Source: Inia geoffrensis (lineage: Eukaryota; Chordata; Mammalia; Artiodactyla; Iniidae). Taken from it: a stretch of 64,000 nucleotides of DNA. The notes below the pieces were generated by a model. That model did no database searches, had not been told where the DNA came from, and saw only the letters and a list, made by a program, of their open reading frames with translations. Position numbers and translations under genes: made by a program. Of this stretch, positions 45,750-56,559 are shown in pieces; the stretch's first letter is position 1, and every line of letters starts with the position of its first letter. The stretch covers positions 5,798,597 to 5,862,596 of the forward strand of contig CM070909.1 of NCBI GenBank assembly GCA_036417435.1. Reading direction: 5' to 3'.

Positions 45750-45780
45750 TTGTGTGTGTGTGTGTGTGTGTGGTGTGTGT
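45750..45780 (+). repeat. (GT)n microsatellite
   Basis: About 15 GT units with one GG interruption. Confidence 0.9.
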
Positions 45781-46605
45781 ATGTACTTTTCTATGTGTAT
45801 GCATAATCAACAATAAAATGTTTCAACACTGAGATCAGTTCAGGAAGACTTTCTGAAGGAGGTGGTGTTTTAAGACTTCCCTCTTAGCTATGACATATAT
45901 GTCGGTAAAATTATAATTGTAGGGTAACTTAGTAAGAGCAGAAGGAATGCTGATGAGGGCTTCGATGCCCAATGGACAGCAAGGGATTCCGTTTTTCTGG
46001 CCCAGGGTGTGAATTTGTGCCTTTCTTCTCCCTCAACGACCTGACAAGATCAGAAGGTGCTGCCACCTCTGTCCACACGATGCGATGCCTCGCACGGTGG
46101 GGGATGAGTGGGGTGGGAATCCTCTCACTTCAGCACAGAAGACCCACAGATTTCACGCATAGCTCTGACTGGACAGTTCGCCAGATGGGCAGGTGGGGCC
46201 GGGGAAGAAACAGTGGCGGTGTCTGCCCCGGCGCACAAGATTCAACGGATGCCAGACAACTAGAGGGGGCATTTGGGAGCATTTCGTCCAACCCTCTGCC
46301 TCTAGGCTCCATACAAACCAGAACTCAGGCTCACACATGCTTCTTATGTATTTTGTTGCCAGGACTGGAAATAAATCAGGCTATCAGCCTACAGGGAAGT
46401 AAAGCAAACACAGCCTCTTCTAGTGACCTTTTGGGTCTGTTTTCACAGGTGTTTGCCTTATTATATAATAACCGTGATGATAGTCCTAGCCAGAATTTGT
46501 ATTTCACTCTCTGGGCCCGGGTTTTCTTAACTGTAAAGTGGGAATAATGGCTGAATCCCCATCCTAGGTTGTAAGACTATTGTAAGGATACATAGTGCGT
46601 AAGAT
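45781..46605. other. 5' flank, unassigned; chance 191-codon frame
   Basis: A plus frame 45972-46547 is open but its end overlaps an ancient repeat (about 46460-46600) and it resembles no protein I know. Treated as fortuitous. Confidence 0.35.
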
Positions 46606-47155
46606 GTGCAATCACACGTATTCATTTTATTTGATTCTCAGCAAGTGGTTAGCAAGACAAGTACATTTTTCAGATGTGGCAAGTGAGGCTCAGAGAGGGT
46701 GAGTAGCTTTCCTGATGTTACACAGCCATTGATAGCAGAACCAGGACTGGAACCCAGGTCTCCTGTTCTAAGCCCTTTACTCCTTCTCCTCTGCACCACA
46801 TATTTGCACATCCTGATAGGACGTGGAAAGAATACTTTAGGGGATGGTCAGCAACGACCTTATACTTGTATGTGTGCTTAAATGAGGTGAAGCGTTAAAG
46901 CACTTAGAGCCATGTCTGGCACAGAGCACGTGTCCAGTAAAATCAGCTTTATTTTAATAAAGCTTATATAATACAGTAATAAATATCGTAATGCTATACC
47001 ATGTACAAAGTACTTTCACAGACACACAGTGCCATTTAGCCCTCCCAAAAAGCCCATGGAGTATCTGTATTAACCTGATTTTACAGAAAAGGGTGCAGGG
47101 GCACACGGGAATAATGTGGCTTTCCCAAGGCTAGTAGATACCAGAGCCCGAGACC
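46606..47155 (+). repeat. Ancient MIR/L3-type repeats, two copies
   Basis: AGTGAGGCTCAGAGAGGGTGAGTAGC…ACTGGAACCCAGGTCTCC (about 46610-46800) and GTACAAAGTACTTTCACAGACACAC…CCTGATTTTACAGAAAAGG (about 46995-47150) are two separate fragments of this family. Confidence 0.5.
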
Positions 47156-47489
47156 CCCCTCAGGCCAGGCTGCCCTGGGTCTCCTCAGACAGGTCTTCTT
47201 TCAAATGCAGCCCAGGAGGTGGCGTTCCTGTGTCTCACAGAGTGAAGTTCAGTTGAGGGTGTGCAGTTCGTGGCATGGGCCCCAGAAGGAGCCTCCGAGG
47301 TCATTGTGCAGTCGGGGTGTGAGCTGGGGAAGCCCTAGTCACCCTAATTGCCCCCCGATGGATCAGGCCAGTCCTGCCATGTTCCGGGCCATTCCGAAGG
47401 CATCCCAAGCTTTCTGGCTTGAAGAGAGCTGCTCACCCGTTCTCCCAAGGTACCATTTCCTTGGGGCTCCTCTGGATTTAGGAATGGAA

Positions 47490-47690
47490 AAAGAACATGG
47501 ATTCTGGAAAGGGCAGTTGTGGGTTTGAACCCTCACTCTGCCCCTTCCACCCATAAGACCTTGGGGAAATTACTCACCTTCTCTGAGTCTGCGTTCCTCC
47601 ACCCGTACGGTGGACCTCATGCGGGTGCGGTGGTTACACGGTACCTGCTGTAGAGTACACGCTGCCTGCTTCCGGAGTAGGAGCAGTACA
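47490..47690 (+). repeat. MIR SINE
   Basis: CATGGATTCTGG…GTGGGTTTGAACCCTCACTCTGCC…CCTTGGGGAAATTACTCACCTTCTCTGAGTCTG: plus-strand MIR. Confidence 0.75.
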
Positions 47691-48930
47691 GGTTTCCCCG
47701 GAGTCATGGTCACTGTCTCTGCGCATCCCCACCTCCATCTGTGAAGCGGTCAGTAGCGGTATCCCCCGAGCTCACATCTGTGAATGTTCTGTGTGAACAG
47801 GCAAGTGGTGAATACGTTGTTTTAGGAGGAAGTCCAGACCCAAACAGAACTTGTGGGCCCAGCTGAGGGTGGGAACACCCCTCCGCCATTGTCCCCCCAC
47901 CTCCAGCCCCAACAAAAGGCCTGCCTTGAATTTGGAGAAGGTCATAAGCCTCCACGACAGATGCATAGAGATGCTCCAGAAAGCCCTGGAGTGAGAAGGG
48001 CATGGAGAGAACTGTCCTCCTCCTTTGAGGGAGTGCTGTGCGGTGTCACCGAGAACATTTGACAAGCTTCAGCCGGAGCCACAGGTCCGAGAACCCTGGT
48101 TACTGGTTCGAATCCTTCCTCTTTGCCGCTCACAAGCTCGTGAGCTGGGGCCAAGGTCTGCTTTTCTCCAGACCTCAGGAGTCCCGCTGTGGAGTCGGGG
48201 TGGAGGTGGAATCACTGGATCCAGGAGAAAGAACGGCCTGGGCGCTCACCTACCTGAGGACACCCTCCCCCCGCCAAACACAAGCATCCCACCGTGTCGT
48301 CCCTAATCACCAGGCTCTGCCCTAGATTTCCCAGGACAAGCAAGTCCCCGCATTACAAGATGGTTGTCTGATTTCAGGATGACAGCATGGCTAGGAAGAC
48401 TCTACTTACGTTGAGCTGTGATCTGCCTCCCTTGACCTTTCTCCCATGGGTCAAGTTCAGCCCTCTGAAGTCTCATTATACCAGCCAATCCCTTTTAACC
48501 CCTTCCAGCTCTGCCTGTCCAGGAACAGGGAGAGATGAGGGAGAGGGAGGAGGGAGGAAGCCACAGCCAAACTGCCTGACTTTCTCACATGGCATCGTCT
48601 CCACAGAAGCTGTGGGTGTCACATTTGACAAATTGTTTTGAAATATTCTCTTTTTCTGATTGCTGCCAACTTTTCCTCCCCACCCCCCCGCCCCACCCAC
48701 AGAAGCTGCTCTGAGAATGACCCAGGAAGTGGGAAGCAATCCTAGCACACCACCCCCTGGGGCTTCTCCACTTTGAATGACAATATTTAGTAGTTTTCAC
48801 CTCTTTATCATTTTTAATAATTTTTCAGAAGAATCCTTCTTTATCGAATAGACTCTTGACGTGGAACTCGGATGGGTGGATGAATGGAGAGGCAGGTAGT
48901 TAGATAAAATGGGAATGGTGTGGTTACGTA
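47691..48930. other. 5' flank, unique
   Basis: Ordinary non-repetitive sequence of moderate GC. No gene recognised on either strand. Confidence 0.4.
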
Positions 48931-48934
48931 GGTG

Positions 48935-49125
48935 TACTGTAGAGCCAGACTACAAGGTTTAAGTCCTTGCTCCGTCACTTACTAGCTGTGTGACCCAGAG
49001 CGAGTCACTTAACTACTCAGCTCCTCAGCTTCCTCATCTGAAGATGGGCGTAATGGTTAAAACCCATCTTATTGGAATACTGTGACTACTAAATGAGTTA
49101 CTGCATCTGAGGCCTTAAGATAGCC
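48935..49125 (+). repeat. MIR SINE, well preserved
   Basis: GTAGAGCCAGACTACAAGG…CTCCGTCACTTACTAGCTGTGTGACC…GCTTCCTCATCTGAAGATGGG, a near-complete MIR core. Confidence 0.85.
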
Positions 49126-49147
49126 CCTGGAGCAGTGAGTGTCTGCC

Positions 49148-49533
49148 ATGATGATGGTGATGATGATGATATGGTGGTGGTGGTGGTGATGGTGGTGATA
49201 ATGGTGTGGTGGTGGTGATGGTGGTGGTGATGATGGTGGTGGTGGTGATGGTGGTGTTGATAATGGTGGTGGTGGTGGTGGTGATGGTGATGGTGGTGGT
49301 GATGATGGTGATAATGGTGTGGTGGTGGTGATGGTGGTGTTGATGATGGTGATAATGGTGGGGGTGGTGATGGTGGTGGTGATGATGGTGGTGGTGGTGA
49401 TGGTGGTGTTGATAATGGTGGTGGTGGTGGTGGTGGTGATGGTGATGGTGGTGGTGATGATGGTGGTGGTGGTGATGGTGGTGTTGATGATGGTGGTGAT
49501 GGTGGTGGTGGTGTTGATGATGGTGATGATGAT
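49148..49533 (+). repeat. (TGG/TGA)n trinucleotide array
   Basis: About 385 bp built from TGG and TGA triplets with occasional TGT and AAT variants. A block of about 140 bp (GATGGTGGTGTTGATAATGG…) recurs, giving higher-order structure. Frames read poly-His, poly-Val/Met or poly-Thr/Ile; not coding. Confidence 0.93.
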
Positions 49534-49635
49534 CAATGACTGAAGGTGGGGAGACTCTCCCTTCCTCCAACCAGTGTAATTCTTGAGACATTGGAGGTTC
49601 TGGGAACACTGCTTGTAGACCACTTATCTAGTTAA

Positions 49636-49642
<7 letters not shown>

Positions 49643-49670
<28 letters not shown>

Positions 49671-49862
49671 GCGGTACGCGGGCCTCTCACTGTTGTGGCC
49701 TCTCCTGCTGCGGAGCACAGGCTCCGGACACGCAGGCCCAGCGGCCGCTCACGGGCCCAGCCGCTCCGTGGCATGTGGGATCCTCCCGGACCGGGGCACG
49801 AACCCGTGTCCCCTGCAGCAGCGGCAGGCGGATTCTCAACCGCTGCGCCACCAGGGAAGCCC
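49643..49862 (-). mobile_element. CHR-type SINE (~200-bp form)
   Basis: T28, GCGGTACGCGGGCC… to …CACCAGGGAAGCCC; possible ATTTTCTC duplication at both edges. Confidence 0.9.
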
Positions 49863-50559
49863 CATTTTCTCATTTGACAGAAACCTAGAGAAGGGTCACA
49901 CGATGGAGTGCTGTAGAACAAAGCCAGATCTCGAGCTGAGGTCTCCTGTCTCCCGGCCTTTGCAATTCTCAAATATCTTTCTGCACGAGCTGAGCTGTGG
50001 ACCCAAGTCAAAGCCAGAGACAAGGAATCAGCATCACCCAGCAGCCAGCAGGTCTGACCTCGGCTGAGCTGCTCTACTCCCCGTTCCCTCCAGGCTGGCT
50101 CCCAGAGGTCCTGTGCAGATGAAGTAACAGCTTTGGGTCTCTTGGAGTAAAAGGGTGGAGGCTGGAAGGTGGGGAGGAGGTGTGTGAAGGCAGTGAGCTG
50201 TGAAGCTTAATTCACACAGAGGCCAGGTCTTAAGAGCACAGGCTGCAAGGTGTTACAGGCTGTACATGCAGAATGCAGTGATTAATTGACAGGCGAGTCT
50301 GGAGACCCATCAGCCTTTCTCCGCCCCCTCTCCCCTCCTCTCTCACTCTCACTCTGAAACATGAGAGGAAGCATCTCTCCCCAAACAGGCAATTCCAGGC
50401 AGGGGTGCCCCTCTGACATTTATGTTGCATCTCCAAGGTGATAGAACTGGGAGGTCTTTAGTTTTTATCAAAACCAAATGAACTGTTTCTCTTATATCAA
50501 GTGACACCCCTCACTCTTTCATTTAACACGTTTTTTGAGTGTCTACTATGTATATTCTG
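49863..50559. other. 5' flank, unique
   Basis: No recognised feature. Confidence 0.4.
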
Positions 50560-51429
50560 AAGGGTCACCTTCATGAGCATGTGACCTGTGAAATGACACA
50601 GGGTCCTATGCTCAGAAGGACCCTGCATTTGGTTTAATGCTCTGCTGTCAACATCTTGAAATCGTTAATCATTTTACCTTGACGTTGTTGTTTTGTAAGG
50701 TTGTCAGGGAAGTCCAGTTCAGGGGAGCGCGCACACGGATAGGAGATGAGTCATGAGAGTGTGTCCTGTCCCTTCAGCCCACTCCTGTGCAGGCTTCTCG
50801 ACACCCCATGAGCAGGGAGCTCCAGGGGACACACACCGTGGGGTCAGTGCAGGGAGACTCAAGTCAGCATAGGGGGGAGGGCTGTCAGGTCCACGACTGA
50901 CGGGTGGGGCGCCCAAAGGCTGGAGAGGCCACACCATCCATACAACGCAGAGCCGGCTCTGTGCGCAGAAAGAAGGCAGTGACATTCGAAGAGACACAAA
51001 TGACCAAGGCACCTTATCACATCCTTTGCTACTGATGTTACGTCCCTATTAACCAACGCTTAGGCTGAAAATGGTTACACAGAACGACAGGAAAAGACAG
51101 AGCCACCGCTGGCTCCCTTTCCTTGCAGCCCTGCCTGAGTCATCAGTGACCCGAGGCAGAGTGTTGGGGTGGAATGGCGCATGTCAGGAGGGATAGAGAA
51201 ACATCTGAGTTCGTTCATGCAGCACGTCCATTGCTCCCGTAAGAATGAAATACACACACATGAACCCGCCGTGAACTGTGCGGCTTCGGTGATTCCACAT
51301 AGCAGCTAAAGGCTCATATTTCCATTTAAAATTTGCAACATACAGTGTAAAGATGAATGAAAATTCGTGACGATAATTTAAATTTATTTTTTAACCTTTT
51401 AACTTAGGATAACATGAAAGAGCAAATAA

Positions 51430-51640
51430 AAGTACTATGACAAACTATACTTCAATAAAATATTTTTTAAAATAAACTATAATGGAAAAGAATCTTGAAA
51501 GAATATATCTAGATACATATAGATATATTCTTTTTAAGATTCTTTTCCATTAGATATATATAACTGAATCACTTTCTTATACACCAGAAACTAACACAAC
51601 ACTGTAAGGCAACTGCGATCAAAAACAATTTTTTAAATAC
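51430..51640 (+). mobile_element. L1 3' tail remnants with inverted duplication
   Basis: CAAACTATACTTCAATAAAA and AACTGAATCACTTTCTTATACACCAGAAACTAACACAACACTG are two L1 3' tail pieces, with an inverted repeat between them. Confidence 0.6.
51481..51551. repeat. Near-perfect 30-bp inverted repeat with 10-nt loop
   Basis: The left arm (51481-51510) begins AATGGAAAAGAATCTT and the right arm (51521-51551) ends AAGATTCTTTTCCATT. The arms are complementary over about 30 bp, with one small bulge; the loop is AGATACATAT. The arm sequence matches the L1 3' tail, so it arose by an inverted duplication of L1 sequence. Confidence 0.85.
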
Positions 51641-52222
51641 CATGACAAGCCGGGAGGGAAAGAGAACACAGAAGAAAAGAAAAAGCTCTATATTTTACTA
51701 CCTTTAATGACACTTTTTTCCTACTTCTTGAACAGGGCCCCACATTTTCATTTTACATGGGGCCCACACATTACGTAGCGGCCCTGGGGTGAGGTACCAG
51801 GGACACAGGATCTACAAAATACAGTCGCTGTCCTCATAGAGCCTACTAGTCTAGTGAGAGAAACATAGGTTAACCTAATGATCCTCGAAATACATCATTA
51901 TAAGCTGATCAGTGCTAAGTAAAAATATTATAGGGTTCCCTCAGGGCACGTATTAGCAGGACCTAAACTAGCCTTGGGGTCAGGGGAGACTTCCCTGAGG
52001 AAGTGATGTGTGAACAGAAATGTGAAGAGTAAGCAGGTGTTAGTGAAGTAAAGAACAAGGAATGACTGTTCCAGACAGAGGGGACAGCATGTGCAAAGGC
52101 TCTGAGACAGGGGAGAGCCTGGCATCCCAAGAAAAGAAAGCCACCTGGCTGGAACATGGCCCAGTCTTATAAATCCCATTAGGAATTGATCTTTCTCCTA
52201 GAAGTTATGGAAAGCCATTAAG

Positions 52223-52373
52223 AATCTAAATAGGGGACTTCCCTGGCGGTCCAGTGGTTAAGACTCCGAGCTTCCACTGCATGGGCGATCCCTGACCAGG
52301 GAACTAAGATTCCTCAGGCGGCATGGCATGGCCAACAAATAAAAATTTAAAAACAAACAAAAAATCTAAATAG
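52223..52373 (+). mobile_element. Short tRNA-Glu SINE with 11-bp target-site duplication
   Basis: The body is 52234-52362. AATCTAAATAG is exact at 52223-52233 and 52363-52373. A related TATCTAAATAGG follows near 52411, after a C-rich and (CA)n stretch. Confidence 0.88.
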
Positions 52374-52436
52374 AATTCCTCCCCCCCGCCCCCCAACACA
52401 CACACACAAAGTATCTAAATAGGAGAGTAAATGGGA

Positions 52437-52825
52437 TCAAATCTGTTTTGGGTTTTTTAAATAAATTTATTTATTTATTTGTTTATTTTTGGCTGCGTTG
52501 GGTCCTCGTTGCTGTGTGTGAGCTTTCTCTAGTTGCTGCAAGCGGGGGGCTACTCATTGTTGCGGTGCGCAGGCTTCTCATTGCAGTGGCTTCTCTTGTT
52601 GTGGAGCACGGGCTCTAGGCACACGGGCTTCAGTAGCTGTGGCACATGGGCTCAGTAGTCGTGGTTTGCGGGCTGTAGAGCGCAGGCTCAGTAGTTGTGG
52701 CGCACAGGCTTAGTTGCTCTGCGGCATGTGGCATCTTCCCGGCCTAGGGCTCGAACCCGTGTCCCCTGCATTGGCAGGCGGATTCTTAACCACTGCGCCA
52801 CCGGGGGAACCCTCAAATCTGTTTT
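52437..52825 (-). mobile_element. CHR-1-type SINE (~300-bp form) with 13-bp target-site duplication
   Basis: The body is 52450-52812. TCAAATCTGTTTT is exact at 52437-52449 and 52813-52825. It contains the repeated CAGTAGTTGTGGC motifs of this form. Confidence 0.92.
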
Positions 52826-52865
52826 TAAAAAGTTCTTGCACTGTTACCGTGTGATGAAATAAAAT

Positions 52866-52978
52866 CCTGCTGGTCCAGTGGTTAGGATTCCGTGCTTCCA
52901 CTGAAGAGGGTACAGGTTCGATCCCTGGTCGGGGAACTAAGATCCCACACGCCATGTGGCGCGGCCAAAAAAAAAAAA
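52866..52978 (+). mobile_element. 5'-truncated short tRNA-Glu SINE
   Basis: CTGCTGGTCCAGTGGTTAGG… GGTTCGATCCCTGGTC… GCGGCGCGGCC-like end and A-tail; the TCCC 5' end is missing. Confidence 0.8.
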
Positions 52979-53179
52979 TTTATATTTTAAGGCAAGACAA
53001 GAAAAAATTAAACATAAAATTCTCTCTGTGGGTTTGTTTGGGCTTTCTCCCTCCCTCCCTAATGTGCAGTGTGCACCTGCATTACACATTAATCAAAACT
53101 TTTCAAAGATGGGAGCGCCTTCTTAGCTGTGGAGATCAATTTTTTTTTCTTTCTTCTGATGCTAGCAATGTAACTTCTT

Positions 53180-53612
53180 AAAAGAAGAACGTTCTTTCCC
53201 GGCTCTGAGGGGGTCATGGCGACTTGCTCCTTGCTTTGTATGCACTTACCTGGACTATGTATCCTTGGTGAGCTTTATGTAAAACATCAGTGTGTCATTT
53301 TGATGTACAGCCCTTTATCCCGAAAATTTGTATGACTATGCCTTCCACTTCTAACAGGCGGAACAGTTCTCAGATCTTTATGAGAATCTGCTTCCCAGGT
53401 TATAATTCTCAGTTTGGGGAATTTCCTGGTGGTCCACTAGGTAGGACTCGGCACTTTCACTGCTGTGGCCTGGCTTCAATCCCTGGTCGACGAACTGAGA
53501 TCCCACAAGCTGTGCAGTGCGACCAAAATGATAATAATAATAATCCTCAGTTTGGCTCGAATAAAATTCCCTTTTTTTCTTCTTAACTTGATAATTGAAT
53601 TTTCATCGACAA
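53180..53612 (+). mobile_element. Possible retrovirus-like solo LTR, interrupted by a SINE
   Basis: An AATAAA at 53560-53565 follows TCAGTTTGGCTCG. CATCGACA closes the block near 53612, an LTR-like U3-R-U5 appearance. No internal viral genes are present. The left edge is uncertain. A SINE splits it at 53418-53539. Confidence 0.35.
53402..53555 (+). mobile_element. Short tRNA-Glu SINE with 16-bp target-site duplication
   Basis: The body is 53418-53539, ending (ATA)n. Flanks are ATAATTCTCAGTTTGG (53402-53417) and ATAATCCTCAGTTTGG (53540-53555), one mismatch. Confidence 0.9.
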
Positions 53613-54039
53613 ATGTTAGAACAGCCTGAAGGGAGAAAAACTAGTTAGAAAGGAGGCTATTGCAATAATCCAGGGGAGGGAGGATGGTGGCTTAGGCTAC
53701 AGTGGGGAGAGAGGATTGAATGGATTTAAGAGGCAGGGAGGAGGAAAGGTGATGGCGTGGACGGAGGCGGGGAGAATAGAGGAGAGTGGGTACGGGGAAA
53801 TGACTCCTAGGCTTCTGGTCTGTGCCACTGTGTGGGCGGTGAGGTCATTTACTAAGACGTGTATCGGCGATGGAGCCCGAGGTTGGTGAAATGGAGGAAG
53901 GGTGAGGGGGAAGGTTATGAGTTTACCTTTATGTTCAGTTAAGTTCCCTTTGAGGCGTCCCAGCAGGGTATCAAGAATGCCACTGGCATCTTCACCCGGG
54001 ACCCAGAAGTAAGGTCTGGAGAACAGCTAATAAAAACTA

Positions 54040-54900
54040 CAGCCATGCAAAGGGCTTGGAATAGGCAGCTCACAAATTCTCCAAATGGCCAGTATGTACA
54101 TAAAAAGAGCTCAACGTCATTAGTCATTAAAGCAATGCAAAATTAAAACCATAGTGAGATACCATTTCACTAGAATGGCAAAAATTTTTTCAGGCTCACA
54201 ATATTAAATGCTGGCCAGGATGTGAAACAACCAGAACTTTCACCCATTACTGGTGGACGTGTGAACTTGTACAACCACTTTGGAAAACAGGCAGTTTCTT
54301 CAAAAGTTAAACATATACTTAGTGTACAACCTGGCAATTGCACTTCTAGATATTTGTCCTATGGAAATAAAAACATTTGTCTACACAAAGACTTGCAAAT
54401 AATGTTCACTGCAGCATTATTCATAACAACCCCAAAATGAAACAAACCAAATGTGCTTCAGTTGTGAACGGATGAACAAATTGTGGGTATCCATGCAACT
54501 GGAATCCGTGCAATGGAATCCATGCAATGAAATACTACCTGTCAACAGAAAGAAACAAACCACAGCTACGTGTAACAAAATGGATGAATCTCAGAAATAT
54601 TACACTTAGGGAAAGAAATCAGATATAAAAGAGTACATACGCATAATTCAATTTACATGACGTGCCAGAACAGGCAGAAGTAATCTTTAGTGACGGAAAT
54701 CAAATCAGTGCAGCCTGGAGCACAGAGCGGGGGAGAACTGACTGCAGGAGGCGCGGGTGAGGGCACGGGCTTTGCGGGAGCGGTGGGACTGCTCTGCACC
54801 TTGATTGTGATGGTGGTCACACAGCTATACGCATGTCAAAACTCTCAGAGCTGTACACGGAAATTGTGAATTTTACTGCATGTAACTTAAACCTTAAAAA
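54040..54900 (+). mobile_element. Old L1 (L1M-type) 3' fragment
   Basis: ATGCAAAATTAAAACCATAGTGAGATACCATTTCAC, AATGCTGGCCAGGATGTGAAACAACCAGAAC, CTGCAGCATTATTCATAACAACCCC, AAATGGATGAATCTCAGAAATATTA, TGATTGTGATGGTGGTCACACAGC follow the ORF2 end to 3' UTR order on the plus strand. Inactive. Confidence 0.85.
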
Positions 54901-55250
54901 ACAAACAACCCACAATTTCTAAACTGAAGCCATGAGTAGAGATAAGATTCACTAAGTGAAAAGGATAGAGTGAGAAGAAAAGAGAATGTGTGTGGCAGGG
55001 TGGTGGCTGCTAATCTTACCAACAGGCCACAGGTGTCATTACACCCATCTTGCATGTGAGAAAAACGAGGCTCAGAGAAGTGAAGTGCCTTCCCTAAGAT
55101 CACACAGTGCTAAGGAGGAAAGCTGGGGCTTGAACCCAGAGCCATCAACCAGACCCGGGCCCATGGCTGAGCGTGGTCACCAAGCAAGGAGAAGCACCCC
55201 AACTCCTATTCTTTGAGGAAGAAAGGCAGTGACCTTGAGGACTGGGCCCG
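54901..55250. repeat. Ancient MIR/L3-type repeat and flank
   Basis: Near 55015-55145: TTACACCCATCTTGCATGTGAGAAAAACGAGGCTCAGAGAAGTGAAGTGCC…GGGGCTTGAACCCAGAGCC. Confidence 0.5.
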
Positions 55251-55870
55251 GATCTGAAAAACCGTGTGCTGTTCTCTGCATATGAAAATGACGTTGCTTG
55301 CCCATCACCCATCCCCGAGGGTCTGGGATCGCTGCGCTGGCTCCGCCCTAAACCAGCCATATTCCCTCCACCGGCCCCCCTCCCCCACGGTACCCAAGGG
55401 AGCCCTCGCAAGATGGCAGGCCAGGGTTGGGGGTTCTGCCTAGGCCTGTCGGACACCCAGAGAGCCACAGCGAGATCTGCTGCGGCGGAGAGTCCCCAGC
55501 TGCCGGGGGCCTCTGCTGCTCCGTGGTGGGAGCCTCTTGCCCTCCCTTCTGTGTGTCGACCCGGGGCCCCAAGCACCCGGCAAACAGCAGCTCCCTCATC
55601 TCTGCCTGGTCAGAAAGTGGCCGCATTCAGCTCCTCTCCCAGCTGGAGCATATGCCCCCGGGGTATGTGGCACTTCGCTGGCAGAGCTGGATTTGGACCT
55701 ACAGCTGCCGCCTCCTACTCCAGGGGACCGGGCTCCTAGGGCAACTTCCCGTGAGACACTTTCTCCAGCTGTGGACGGTGAGTCCGGAGACGACCTTTCT
55801 GATTCCTAGATCTGGAATGAAATACCTGAGCGACCCGGATCAAGTTCCTGGGTCACGTGAGAATCTGGGT
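55251..55870. other. GC-rich non-repetitive segment, unassigned
   Basis: Non-repeat, GC-rich relative to its neighbours, with overlapping frames on both strands (plus 55266-55739, 157 codons; minus 55576-55145, 143 codons) unlike known proteins. A donor-like CG|GTGAGT lies at 55778-55783 on the plus strand. Could be a noncoding exon or a regulatory element; nothing decides it. Confidence 0.3.
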
Positions 55871-56022
55871 GTCTCACGAGCATAACGAGGGTCTGACGAG
55901 GGGCACCTCCTTCACTGCAGACCACTTACCAGGGGTAACGTTATGTCAGCCTCTTCACGTACCTGGAGTAATTCGATGTATCCAGTCATTAGAGCTATTT
56001 TATGCAGTCCATTCCCCACCTG

Positions 56023-56406
56023 CAGGATCCTATTTTCTTTTTCTTTCTTTTTTTTTTTTTTTTTTTCGGTACGCGGGCCTCTCACTGTTGTGGCCTCTCC
56101 CGTGGCGGAGCACAGGCTCCGGACGCGCAGGCTCAGCGGCCATGGCTCACGGGCCCAGCCGCTCCGCGGCATGTGGGATCTTCCCGGACCGGGGCACGAA
56201 CCCGTGTCCCATGCATCGGCAGGCGGACTCTCAACCACTGCGCCACCAGGGAAGCCCTCTTTTTCTTTTTCTTTTTTTGGCCGCGCTGCGCTGCACTGCT
56301 TGTGCGACCTTAGTTCCCCCGACCAGGGATGGAATCTCAGCCCTCGGCAATGAGAGTGCGGAGTCCTAACCACTAGACCGCCAGGGAATTCCCAGGATCA
56401 TATTTT
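56023..56406 (-). mobile_element. Compound: CHR SINE inserted into the tail of a short tRNA-Glu SINE
   Basis: CAGGATCCTATTTT (56023-56036) and CAGGATCATATTTT (56393-56406) bracket a ~200-bp CHR SINE (56048-56257) and a short SINE (about 56262-56391). The duplication belongs to the short, older one; the CHR SINE lies in its T-rich tail. Confidence 0.82.
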
Positions 56407-56559
56407 ATATAATGAGGAGTGTTTCCGGGAAAAGCATGTCTGAAGTTGGAGTCTGCAGACATCTGACAGCCAGAAAATGCCCTCCAGCCTCCGTCTCTTC
56501 CTCTGTTATCTTAACTTTAACCTTATCCTTACTGCAGCCTCCACCAATCTCCCTGGTTC

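Larger units (their letters stand above)
50560..51790 (+). repeat. Old unassigned repeat split by ~1 kb of inserted DNA
   Basis: GCATTTGGTTTAATGCTCTGCTGTCAACATCTTGAAATCGTTAATCATTTT (to about 50677) and TTGAACAGGGCCCCACATTTTCATTTTACATGGGGCCCAC (from about 51727) look like consecutive parts of one repeat family. Between them lie about 600 bp of unassigned sequence and an L1-tail region with a hairpin. Family name not recalled. Confidence 0.4.
51790..53830 (-). mobile_element. L2 LINE, reverse orientation, invaded by later elements
   Basis: Reverse L2 text: GGTCAGGGGAGACTTCCCTGAGGAAGTGATG, GACAGCATGTGCAAAGGCTCTGAGACAGGG (51960-52110), TGGAAAGCCATTAAGAATC (52209-52230), then past four SINEs and an LTR-like block, GGAGGCTATTGCAATAATCCAGGGGAGGG (53652-53680). 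The segment order agrees with one original L2. Confidence 0.7.

Noticed and set aside
45972..46547. 191-codon plus frame
   Set aside because: Ends in ancient repeat sequence, no homology recognised, no supporting splice or promoter signals.
49069..49623. His-rich and Thr/Ile-rich frames of 164-184 codons on the minus strand
   Set aside because: They are translations of the TGG/TGA array.
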